A stretch of DNA of 6,522 nucleotides, taken from contig CANEKB010000062.1 in NCBI GenBank assembly GCA_947427985.1, positions 1-6,522 of the forward strand. The letters are read 5' to 3'. The notes under the pieces are model-generated. The model worked only from the letters and a program-made list of their open reading frames with translations, was not told where the DNA came from and did not search any database. Of this stretch, positions 1 to 5,536 are shown one piece after another. The stretch is from an uncultured Candidatus Saccharibacteria bacterium. GTDB lineage: Bacteria > Patescibacteriota > Saccharimonadia > Saccharimonadales > Saccharimonadaceae. The position numbers and the translations under genes were made by a program. Position 1 is the stretch's first letter. Each line of letters opens with the position of its first letter.

Positions 1-57
1 CATAGAAACAGAGTAACCTAAAACTCATTGTTTTTGTATTATTAAATATTGGAATAG

Positions 58-76
58 ACAACAAGAGTTATGTTGT
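58..76. repeat. Short inverted repeat in intergenic DNA
   Basis: ACAACA (58-63) and TGTTGT (71-76) are perfect inverted copies around a 7-base spacer. They lie just upstream of the Nudix promoter. There is no T-run after it on the plus strand, so it does not look like a terminator. It could be a protein-binding site or chance in AT-rich DNA. The rest of 1-103 holds no gene that I can support. Confidence 0.35.
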
Positions 77-103
77 GGGTGAGGGTAAATTGAAGTGGGT
101 AGG

Positions 104-112
104 TGGTATAAT
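104..112 (+). promoter_or_regulatory. Extended -10 promoter for the Nudix gene
   Basis: TGGTATAAT has a perfect TATAAT hexamer at 107-112 with TG one base before it, the extended -10 form. No good -35 box is found 16-18 bases upstream, which is common for extended -10 promoters. Transcription would begin near 119 and give a leader of about 87 bases that includes both palindromes at 144-180. Confidence 0.6.
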
Positions 113-143
113 AAAGATAGATAACTTGGAGAGAAAGATGGAG

Positions 144-185
144 CTAAGGGTACCCTTAGTATCTAACGTAGTTAGATACTGTATC
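144..185 (+). promoter_or_regulatory. Two abutting palindromes in the Nudix leader
   Basis: CTAAGGGTACCCTTAG (144-159) is a perfect 16-base palindrome. It shares two bases with a second perfect inverted repeat, AGTATCTAAC (158-167) and GTTAGATACT (171-180), around a 3-base loop. A smaller overlapping repeat, GATAC (175-179) with GTATC (181-185), would compete with the second stem. Both main repeats lie downstream of the predicted transcription start, so they could be DNA operators that block elongation or mutually exclusive RNA stems. No U-tract follows directly, so a plain terminator is unlikely. Confidence 0.6.
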
Positions 186-186
186 G

Positions 187-206
187 TTTTACAGGGGGTT
201 GTAAAA
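187..206 (+). promoter_or_regulatory. Ribosome binding site displayed in a hairpin loop
   Basis: The Shine-Dalgarno site AGGGGG (193-198) lies 7 bases before the Nudix ATG and supports that start. TTTTAC (187-192) can pair with GTAAAA (201-206), leaving the site in an 8-base loop and the A of the start codon in the stem. The stem is almost all A-U, so it may be only marginally stable. Confidence 0.5.
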
Positions 207-754
207 TGATAGAAATGATTGACGTTTTGGACGAAAACGGCGTAAAAACCGGAGAGGTTGCCACACGTACGGAAGTTCATCAACGTGGACTATGGCATAG
301 AATTGTGGCGATTATGATCGTTGACGAGAAAAAGCGAATCCTGTTGCAACAGCGTAGCAATGATAGGATAACTAATCCGGGGAAGTGGGATATTGCGGCG
401 GCTGGACATGTTGATGCGGGGGAAGATGTTTTATTGACGATCATGCGGGAGGCGAAGGAAGAAGTTGGCGTTGAGATTAGCGATAAATGTAGTGCAGAGG
501 ATTTTCGGTATGTGACATGTTATCGGGAAGAGAAAAGCTTTGAGCACAACGGGGAAGATTTTATAGATAAACAGTTTAATGATTGCTTTCTACTGAAAAA
601 TCAGAAAATTGACTTGGCGAATGTAAGACTGCAAGAGAGTGAAGTACAGGCGGTGAAGTTTTGCTCGTTGGAAGAGTTTAAGCAGATGATGCGGGATGGG
701 GTACTGGTCAATCGGAAGCCGTTTTATGATGATATACTGAAGATTTTGGATTAG
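206..754 (+). CDS. Nudix hydrolase, Idi/YfcD-like
   Basis: A cytoplasmic enzyme predicted to cleave a nucleoside-diphosphate-linked or similar pyrophosphate substrate with Mg2+. The full Nudix box is at residues 67-89: it opens with GHVDAGE and closes with REAKEEVGV, keeping all catalytic acidic residues (E82, E85, E86). The N-terminal strand pattern (DVLDENGVKTG, then LWHRIVAIMIVD and ILLQQRS) is that of the group annotated as isopentenyl-diphosphate isomerase-like Nudix proteins. The active-site cysteine motif of true Idi is not seen, so isomerase activity is unlikely. At 182 residues it is of normal length, with no signal peptide or membrane segment. The start is fixed by AGGGGG seven bases upstream. 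It has its own promoter and a structured leader and is not in an operon with an intact gene. Substrate unknown; family call firm. Confidence 0.93.
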   Translation: MIEMIDVLDENGVKTGEVATRTEVHQRGLWHRIVAIMIVDEKKRILLQQRSNDRITNPGKWDIAAAGHVDAGEDVLLTIMREAKEEVGVEISDKCSAEDFRYVTCYREEKSFEHNGEDFIDKQFNDCFLLKNQKIDLANVRLQESEVQAVKFCSLEEFKQMMRDGVLVNRKPFYDDILKILD

Positions 755-800
755 TTAAGCTAAAAATCGGTGAAAAACAACGGAGATAAACTTGATTTGA

Positions 801-1037
801 ACTTGTATAGCCTGTGCGAGTTCAACTGTCGAAGTATCTCTTTTCTTCGTCCGCAGCGGGTTTGTCGGTACGAGCACGACTGATCGCGGTGGCATGATTA
901 ATGAGCCAGGTGTTGGAATATATAGAATAAGCAATACGCAGTACCATATGTATTCTTATAATATCCATGTTAATCCATCACGCTCCGGTAGTCTCGGCAG
1001 CGCTGGTGCCTCCCTTCGTTGTCTAGCCATAGAGTAA
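801..1037 (+). pseudogene. 3' remnant of a Fib_succ_major-domain protein
   Basis: The plus frame from the codon after TGA (798-800) runs open for 78 codons to TAA at 1035-1037. It has no usable start: the only ATGs are deep inside and lack a ribosome site. Translated, it carries FFVRSGFVGTSTTDRG, then a YRISNTQYHMYSYNI stretch, and ends in GASLRCLAIE. This order (RSG, D-x-G, serine/tyrosine-rich strands, terminal S-x-RC) is how I remember the C-terminus of the Fibrobacter succinogenes major paralogous domain, usually found at the end of secreted or surface proteins. The signal peptide and N-terminal part of the domain are missing. The preceding bases (755-836) look non-coding, with a possible frameshift around 800-836. 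I read it as a truncated, decayed gene. The family call rests on remembered motifs. Confidence 0.65.
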
Positions 1038-1079
1038 TCATAGGGAGGATGAAGAAGGATGGCATAAGACGGAGCGGGC

Positions 1080-1111
1080 AAAAAGTAAGCCCCGACATAT
1101 GAGCCGGGGCT
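1080..1111 (-). terminator. Intrinsic terminator of the minus-strand gene
   Basis: On the minus strand AGCCCCG and CGGGGCT form a 7-bp GC-rich stem around a 10-base loop, followed after TAC by five T. It lies about 22 bases beyond the stop codon of the minus-strand gene. On the plus strand no T-run follows, so it acts in one direction only. It also separates this gene from the pseudogene coming the other way. Confidence 0.8.
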
Positions 1112-1133
1112 AGGGAAGGTGCGGGAGAGTAGA

Positions 1134-1799
1134 TTACTTGTTCTGCGACTGAGCAGGGTTATGCAGGCGTCTGCGAATAATTTCGACGCTCTTGTCGTTG
1201 GGGTAACGACGGGCCTGCTCATCCAGAGCGCGATCGGCACGGGTGAGCCAGTCATGCTCGAAGCACTCAATGGTTCTGTCCGAAAGCTTTTCAATGGGCA
1301 GAATCCAGAAGTCCTGGCCATTTTTCCGGGACTTCGGGGTGTGCTTTGAGATTTTCAGGGCGCCGTGGTTGCGGGCGTAGTTACGGGAGGCGCCGTTGCC
1401 AATGTGCTCACGGCTTTTGTTCCATCTAACGGTCAGCGCAAAACAGGTGGCCAGCTTGGGCTGGCAAACGCAGTAAATGTTGCCACCTTCGCCGTCAGGA
1501 ACGATCCGGAGGAACAGGACGCCACGGAGCTTGCCCTTAGGGTCAATATTTGCAGCAGTAAGGTCGCCGGCAATATGCTGGAGGTGCTCAGCGTTCTCGC
1601 GGAGGGACAGGTCGATTGGCGTAATGCCGTTGACGACGCTGCCGTCGGTGTCCAGGAGAAGCGTGCTATCGACAGCCAGAGGCTCCTGCGGGAAGACCTT
1701 GCCATGAGCAGGGATGAACAGGAAGCCGGCCGGACAGACCTTAACTTTGTAGTGGGGGTAGAGATCGGTGATTTTCTTGGACCTCGCGTGATCAGTCAT
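1134..1799 (-). CDS. Hypothetical protein, 221 residues, minus strand
   Basis: I do not recognise a family. It is the only minus-strand gene in the window and has a complete expression unit: near-consensus promoter, 5' stem-loop, AGGAGAG six bases before the ATG, and a terminator. The protein is soluble, with no signal peptide or membrane helix. The N-terminal half is rich in hydrophobic strands (CPAGFLFIPAHGKV at 22-35, LLLDTDGSVVNGITPIDL at 47-64, GVLFLRIVPDGEGGNIYCVC at 93-112), suggesting a beta-rich fold. The C-terminal half is basic (SKHTPKSRK at 151-159, RRRLH at 209-213), which would suit nucleic-acid binding but proves nothing. Cysteines are at 22, 110, 112, 119 and 179, with a C-x-C pair. 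Its third codon positions favour C (GGC, ATC, CTC), whereas ftsK favours G. Both put G on the plus strand, as expected if plus is the leading strand, so the difference alone does not show transfer. Confidence 0.82.
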   Translation of the reverse strand: MTDHARSKKITDLYPHYKVKVCPAGFLFIPAHGKVFPQEPLAVDSTLLLDTDGSVVNGITPIDLSLRENAEHLQHIAGDLTAANIDPKGKLRGVLFLRIVPDGEGGNIYCVCQPKLATCFALTVRWNKSREHIGNGASRNYARNHGALKISKHTPKSRKNGQDFWILPIEKLSDRTIECFEHDWLTRADRALDEQARRYPNDKSVEIIRRRLHNPAQSQNK

Positions 1800-1831
1800 A
1801 ACTTTCTCTCCTAACTTGGTAAAATTGCGAT

Positions 1832-1854
1832 CGGAGCGTTTGGGATTTGCTCCG
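1832..1854 (-). promoter_or_regulatory. 5' stem-loop at the start of the minus-strand transcript
   Basis: CGGAGC and GCTCCG form a perfect 6-bp stem around an 11-base loop. It begins about one base after the predicted transcription start (near 1855), so the mRNA would open with a hairpin. Such 5' hairpins often protect mRNA from end-dependent decay. A protein-binding role is also possible. It leaves the Shine-Dalgarno site at 1806-1812 free. Confidence 0.55.
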
Positions 1855-1861
1855 TGCTTCT

Positions 1862-1891
1862 ATTATATCACAGAATTAGTGTTTATGTCAA
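1862..1891 (-). promoter_or_regulatory. Near-consensus sigma-70 promoter
   Basis: On the minus strand, TTGACA (1891-1886) and TATAAT (1867-1862) are both perfect, spaced by 18 bases, with TG one base before the -10. This is the strongest promoter in the window. Transcription would begin near 1855, giving a leader of about 55 bases. Confidence 0.85.
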
Positions 1892-1974
1892 TAAAATGAC
1901 GGAAAATTGTTTTGGTTTTGCAAGTTTTGGACATTAAACGATGAAAAAGAATAGGCTAGATGAGCTAAACTTAT

Positions 1975-1982
1975 GCTACAAT
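1975..1982 (+). promoter_or_regulatory. Extended -10 promoter for leaderless ftsK mRNA
   Basis: Within TATGCTACAAT the -10 is TACAAT (1977-1982), preceded by TG-C. There is no convincing -35 at the usual distance. The -10 ends six bases before the ATG at 1989, so transcription should start at or next to that A. This places the start codon at the 5' end of the mRNA. Confidence 0.6.
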
Positions 1983-1988
1983 AATGAT

Positions 1989-4376
1989 ATGGCAAAAGCG
2001 AGGTCAACAAAAAGTAAATCGGGAAAAACGACACGGGGGCGTAAAAAAAGCGCTAAGAGAGCGCCACAACATGAGTTGCCGGGCGGTTTTTGGCGACAAA
2101 TCGTAGCAATTATGATGCTGTTTGTAGCGGTGATCCTGATATTTACTTGGTTGGGCGACGGTGGGGATCTTTTAAATACTACGGACCAGATTTTCGAGGA
2201 GTGGATCGGACGGGCGAGGTATTTGATACCGGCACTTTTGGCGTGGTTGGCGGTAAAGATTTTTCGGAGTGATAATAATAGATTACCGCCGGTAATGTGG
2301 ACGATGTCGATTTTGATGGTATTTTGGGGAGCGGGGGCCTTTGGATTGTCTACGGTAGGACATCCGCACCCAAACGGGGGAATCGTGGGAGAATGGCTAA
2401 ATGGATTTATGGTGCAGATTCTAAATCCAAGTGTGGCGATTATAATATATGTGATTTTAATTGCGGTGACGGCGATGTTTATTCTTCAGTTGACGCCGGC
2501 GATGGTGTTCCATGCGGTTGGTAATTTGTTCCGGACGACTGAGGTGGAAGACAAAAAGAATGCAAGAGTAGCGAAGAAGACTGAAAAAGTAGAGAAGAAG
2601 CCAGCGAAGAAGCTAGAGGGCGATGAGGATCTTGAGGCGCTGAAGGTACACTCGGATGAGGCGGAAGAAGAACCGCTTAAGCCACAGCCAAAGCTAGGGA
2701 TGTTTGCGAAGTTTGGGAAGAAAAAGGAGAAGAAAGAGGAAGAAGCTGAGGCGCGGCCAGAGAAGGTGGAGCGAGCTGAGAGAGCAGCACCAGAGCCAGA
2801 TCGAGCACTAGTAGCGGTAAATGATCCGAATTGGCAGATGCCGCCGATTGATTTGTTGGAGAAGAAACAGTCGCCAGCGGACGCAGGAGACGTGCGACAG
2901 AACGCAGCGATGATTAAATCGACGTTGGCGGAGTTTGGTATTGATGTAGAAATGGGTGATGCGAACAAGGGGCCGAGGGTGACGCAATATACGATGCGGC
3001 CGCCTTCGGGGGTAAATTTGTCGAAGATTTTGGCGCGAGATAAGGAGCTGGCGCTGAACTTAGCGGTGGACAAGATCCGTATTGAGGCACCAATTCCGGG
3101 GACGCGGCTGGTGGGCGTGGAACTTCCAAACGTGAAGTCGGCGGATGTGCGCTTGCGCGGGGTGCTAGAGAGTGCGGAATGGAAGAGAGCGACTGATCCA
3201 TTAACTTTTGCGGTAGGTAAAGATATATCTGGACATGCAGTGGTAGGAAACTTGGCAAAGATGCCGCATCTTCTAATTGCAGGTACAACTGGTTCAGGTA
3301 AGTCGGTGATGACGAATACTTTGATTTCTTCATTGTTATATCGGAATGCGCCGAGCGACATGAAGCTAATCATCGTGGACCCGAAGCAAGTGGAAATGGC
3401 ACAATATGAGGATATTCCACATCTTTTGACGCCGATTATTACATCGGTAGAAAAGGCGATGTCAGCGCTGAAGTGGGCGGTGAATGAGATGGAGAAGCGC
3501 TATACCCTGATGGCGGAAGAGAAGGTCAAAAATATCGTTGATTATAATACGAAGATGGCGAAGAAGGCGGCTGAAGAAGCTCTAAAGCAGAAGACGACGG
3601 GAACAAAAGGGGGTAGCGAAAGTGGCGAAGACACAGGGACGGAGCCAGAAGCGGAACAGAAGAGCGAACAGATGCCGTATATCGTGATCCTAGTAGACGA
3701 GATGGCAGATCTTATGATGATGGCGGGGAAAGACCTGGAAGTGCCGATTGTGCGAATCGCACAGAAAGGGCGTGCAGCAGGTATCCATCTAGTACTGGCG
3801 ACGCAGCGGCCAGAAGTAAAGGTGATTACTGGGTTGATTAAGGCAAACATTCCGGGGCGGATTGCCTTCGCAGTGGGAAGCCAGATCGATTCGCGAGTGA
3901 TGCTAGACCAGAGCGGGGCAGAAAAGCTGCTTGGCAAAGGTGATATGTTGATGCTAACAACAGAAATGATGGGTAAACCACGACGGATTCAGGGGGCTTG
4001 GGCGAGCGATGAGGATGTGGCGAAACTGACGGACTTTTTGCGTAAGCAGCGTGGACCAGAGTATAACGCGGATGTCGTAGCACAGCCAGTGCAGATTAAG
4101 GGGATGGGCCCGGCGGACGGGGGCGGGATTGGCGATCTCGGCCGACGGTATGATCCGAATGACCCAGTGGTGCGAAAAGCGATTGAGATTACTTTGAAGC
4201 AGGGGAAGTTCTCGACAGCGAGTTTGCAGACCTGGCTAGGGAAGGGTCACGGTTTCGTGTCGGGGCTAGCGATTTGGCTGGAGGAAATTGGAGTGATTGG
4301 ACCGGCGAACGGACATAAGCCACGCGATGTATTGATCCACTCGATGGAAGAGTTTGACGAGTTGGCTGGACAGTAG
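1989..4376 (+). CDS. ftsK: DNA translocase FtsK/SpoIIIE
   Basis: A septal membrane motor that pumps double-stranded DNA using ATP and helps clear and resolve chromosomes at division. I place the start at 1989 (795 residues). The upstream ATG at 1941 adds 16 residues but overlaps the -10 box, and neither start has a ribosome site. Order: basic tail 1-35; four membrane helices near 36-54, 75-92, 101-123 and 148-168; a charged Lys/Glu linker, about 184-279; the alpha/beta motor with Walker A GTTGSGKS (432-439), VDPKQVEMAQYE (463-474), Walker B ILVDEMADL (567-575) and ATQRP (604-608); and a gamma winged-helix domain (722-795). An acidic, low-complexity stretch (about 528-562) sits just before Walker B. 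The gamma recognition helix is unusual: TWLGKGHGFVSGLAIWL replaces the usual RFRIGYNRAARL-type helix. All motor motifs are intact. No terminator follows; the next promoter begins 16 bases after the stop. Confidence 0.96.
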   Translation: MAKARSTKSKSGKTTRGRKKSAKRAPQHELPGGFWRQIVAIMMLFVAVILIFTWLGDGGDLLNTTDQIFEEWIGRARYLIPALLAWLAVKIFRSDNNRLPPVMWTMSILMVFWGAGAFGLSTVGHPHPNGGIVGEWLNGFMVQILNPSVAIIIYVILIAVTAMFILQLTPAMVFHAVGNLFRTTEVEDKKNARVAKKTEKVEKKPAKKLEGDEDLEALKVHSDEAEEEPLKPQPKLGMFAKFGKKKEKKEEEAEARPEKVERAERAAPEPDRALVAVNDPNWQMPPIDLLEKKQSPADAGDVRQNAAMIKSTLAEFGIDVEMGDANKGPRVTQYTMRPPSGVNLSKILARDKELALNLAVDKIRIEAPIPGTRLVGVELPNVKSADVRLRGVLESAEWKRATDPLTFAVGKDISGHAVVGNLAKMPHLLIAGTTGSGKSVMTNTLISSLLYRNAPSDMKLIIVDPKQVEMAQYEDIPHLLTPIITSVEKAMSALKWAVNEMEKRYTLMAEEKVKNIVDYNTKMAKKAAEEALKQKTTGTKGGSESGEDTGTEPEAEQKSEQMPYIVILVDEMADLMMMAGKDLEVPIVRIAQKGRAAGIHLVLATQRPEVKVITGLIKANIPGRIAFAVGSQIDSRVMLDQSGAEKLLGKGDMLMLTTEMMGKPRRIQGAWASDEDVAKLTDFLRKQRGPEYNADVVAQPVQIKGMGPADGGGIGDLGRRYDPNDPVVRKAIEITLKQGKFSTASLQTWLGKGHGFVSGLAIWLEEIGVIGPANGHKPRDVLIHSMEEFDELAGQ

Positions 4377-4391
4377 ACTTGATGTCACGGA

Positions 4392-4420
4392 TTGACGGTG
4401 GTGAAAAACTGTGATATACT
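4392..4420 (+). promoter_or_regulatory. Promoter of the rpsF-ssb-rpsR operon
   Basis: TTGACG (4392-4397) and TATACT (4415-4420) are spaced by 17 bases, with TGA before the -10 hexamer. Transcription would start near 4427 and leave a leader of about 59 bases. A second TGG-TATATT (4425-4433) overlaps and could serve as an alternative -10, giving a start near 4440. Confidence 0.8.
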
Positions 4421-4438
4421 GAAATGGTATATTAGCTC

Positions 4439-4467
4439 AGCAAGCAGGTGAGAGAGCCGTGCTTGCT
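4439..4467 (+). promoter_or_regulatory. Leader hairpin before rpsF, candidate S6:S18 site
   Basis: AGCAAGCA (4439-4446) and TGCTTGCT (4460-4467) form a perfect 8-bp stem closing a 13-base loop that starts GGUG and ends GCCG. It ends 6 bases before the ribosome binding site. Some bacteria autoregulate rpsF through an S6:S18-binding leader that mimics the 16S rRNA site, with a CCG trinucleotide beside the stem. The CCG at 4457-4459 sits in a comparable place. The rest of the published motif (a second helix above the CCG) is not evident, so this is a candidate only. No U-tract follows, which argues against a terminator. Confidence 0.5.
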
Positions 4468-4473
4468 TTAACC

Positions 4474-4480
4474 AAAGGAG
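4474..4480 (+). promoter_or_regulatory. Ribosome binding site of rpsF
   Basis: AAAGGAG lies five bases before ATG 4486. It decides the start: an in-frame GTG at 4459 would add nine residues not found in S6, lies inside the leader hairpin and has no ribosome site. Confidence 0.85.
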
Positions 4481-4485
4481 TTGTA

Positions 4486-4842
4486 ATGAAGAATTACGAA
4501 CTTACGCTTTTGATTCATCCAGATCTTGAGATGAACATGGAAGCGGCTACCGACAAGGTCAAAGATTTGATCGAGAAAAATGGTGGTCAGATTACTAAAG
4601 AAGAGAATGATGGCAAGAAGCGCCTAGCTTATGCGATCAAAGGTCAGAATTTCGCAGTATATTATTACTACGAAGTGGCTTTGCCGCCAGAGGCACCAAA
4701 GAAAATTGAGAACGTTCTCAACATCACAGACGAGGTTCTGCGTTATCTCTTGGTTACAGTGGACGAGCGCAAGCTAAAATATGAAGCAAAGCAGGCTGCA
4801 CGCAAACCACATGCCGAAGATAACAATGAGAGCGAGGAGTAA
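4486..4842 (+). CDS. rpsF: 30S ribosomal protein S6
   Basis: S6 binds the 16S rRNA central domain together with S18, encoded two genes downstream. The 118-residue chain opens with the family's first strand, MKNYELTLLIHPDL. It continues with helix MEAATDKVKDLIEKNGG (18-34), the KKRLAYAIKGQNFAVYYYYE strands (44-63) and LNITDEVLRYLLVTVDE (78-94), the usual S6 core. The last 20 or so residues are a charged, probably disordered tail (KQAARKPHAEDNNESEE), as in many S6 proteins. It is first in the operon, behind a strong promoter and a structured leader that may respond to S6:S18. Its TAA overlaps the ssb ATG by one base (TAATG), pointing to coupled translation. Confidence 0.95.
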   Translation: MKNYELTLLIHPDLEMNMEAATDKVKDLIEKNGGQITKEENDGKKRLAYAIKGQNFAVYYYYEVALPPEAPKKIENVLNITDEVLRYLLVTVDERKLKYEAKQAARKPHAEDNNESEE

Positions 4843-5315
4843 TGAGGGGATTTTCGAAAGCAATCATTGCGGGTAACGTTACGCGTGACCCAGAGATGCG
4901 GGCGACTCCGAGCGGCGCACAGGCTTGCAATTTTACTATCGCGGTGAACCGGGTCTTCCGGGGGAGTGATGGTGGCCAGCAGGAACAAACTTCGTTTATT
5001 GACTGTGTGGCTTGGGGTAAATCGGGTGAGACGATTGCGCAGTACGTAAAAAAGGGTTCGGCTTTGATTGTGTCGGGTCGGATCGAACAGCGGAGCTGGG
5101 AAGATAAAACTTCGGGTCAGCGCCGTTCGCGTGTGGAAATCGTTGTCGATGACTTCTCGTTTGTGGGCGGTGGCGACGGTAGCGGAAGCGGCCGTAGCAG
5201 CGGAGGCAGTTCGCGTCCAAGCGCAGCAAAGGTGAGTGCACCGGCGGAAGATGATTTTACGCCAGACGACATGCCGGAAGATGATGCTATTAACTTGGAC
5301 GACATTCCATTTTAA
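4842..5315 (+). CDS. ssb: Single-stranded DNA-binding protein SSB
   Basis: SSB coats single-stranded DNA during replication, repair and recombination and recruits partners through its C-terminal tip. The OB fold covers about residues 1-109: FSKAIIAGNVTRDPEMR at the start, NFTIAVNR (30-37), FIDCVAWGK (52-60), then VKKGSALIVSGRIEQRSWED (69-88). Aromatic residues W58 and W86 are in the usual DNA-contact positions. A Gly/Ser-rich linker (109-126) leads to an acidic tail ending DDIPF, the classic partner-binding tip. Total length of 157 is typical. The ATG overlaps the rpsF stop. GAGGAG (4834-4839) lies only two bases upstream, too close to be ideal, so translation probably depends on ribosomes finishing rpsF. 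Placement between rpsF and rpsR is the widespread bacterial arrangement. Confidence 0.97.
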   Translation: MRGFSKAIIAGNVTRDPEMRATPSGAQACNFTIAVNRVFRGSDGGQQEQTSFIDCVAWGKSGETIAQYVKKGSALIVSGRIEQRSWEDKTSGQRRSRVEIVVDDFSFVGGGDGSGSGRSSGGSSRPSAAKVSAPAEDDFTPDDMPEDDAINLDDIPF

Positions 5316-5338
5316 GCAGGGGGAGAGGAGAGAAAATT

Positions 5339-5536
5339 ATGAGAAAAGTGAAGACAAATCCAAATTTGTATTTTGATTATCGTGACGTAAAGACTTTGCA
5401 GCGTTACATCGACATTTATGGTCGGATTGAGCCGATGGCAAAGACTGGCTTGACTGCGAAACAGCAACGCCAACTAGCAGTGGCGGTGAAGCGGGCGCGA
5501 CATCTAGCTTTGCTACCATTCGTAGCAGAACGTTAA
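5339..5536 (+). CDS. rpsR: 30S ribosomal protein S18, short cysteine-free form
   Basis: S18 binds the 16S rRNA platform next to S6. The family signature is clear: YFDYRDVKTLQRYIDIYGRI (11-30) and the C-terminal helix TAKQQRQLAVAVKRAR (39-54) ending HLALLPFVAER. At 65 residues it is about ten shorter than typical S18. It lacks the N-terminal basic block with the C-x-x-C pair, and the third cysteine before the QRQL helix is also absent, so it has no zinc-type ligands. The start is supported by AGGAG (5326-5330) eight bases upstream, within a long purine run. It is the third gene of the operon. rplI, which often follows rpsR, is not here. The first base after the stop begins the long foldback at 5537. 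Confidence 0.94.
   Translation: MRKVKTNPNLYFDYRDVKTLQRYIDIYGRIEPMAKTGLTAKQQRQLAVAVKRARHLALLPFVAER

Noticed and set aside
68..283. Minus-strand open frame of 71 codons overlapping the Nudix start.
   Set aside because: Low-complexity translation of AT-rich leader DNA, no ribosome site, antisense to a clear gene.
206..754. Nudix gene as a true isopentenyl-diphosphate isomerase (idi).
   Set aside because: The overall family resembles Idi-like Nudix proteins, but the catalytic cysteine motif is absent and the canonical hydrolase box is complete.
798..800. In-frame TGA before the pseudogene frame as recoded glycine (genetic code 25).
   Set aside because: All intact genes read fully in the standard code with GGN glycines, and the sequence before the TGA does not look like more of the domain.
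956..1321. Minus-strand open frame of 121 codons running through the terminator and the pseudogene.
   Set aside because: It overlaps the 3' end of the real minus-strand gene in another frame, crosses its terminator and has no ribosome site.
1365..1814. Plus-strand open frame of 149 codons opposite the minus-strand gene, plus smaller ones at 1119-1349 and 1477-1707.
   Set aside because: No ribosome site or promoter, odd composition, and the minus-strand gene has a complete expression unit. These are antisense shadows.
4426..4466. tRNA-like stretch: GGTATATTAGCTCAG resembles the 5' end and D-arm of a tRNA.
   Set aside because: There is no anticodon stem, T-loop (GTTCGA) or acceptor partner, and the rpsF ribosome site follows at once. 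Only the 5' third matches.
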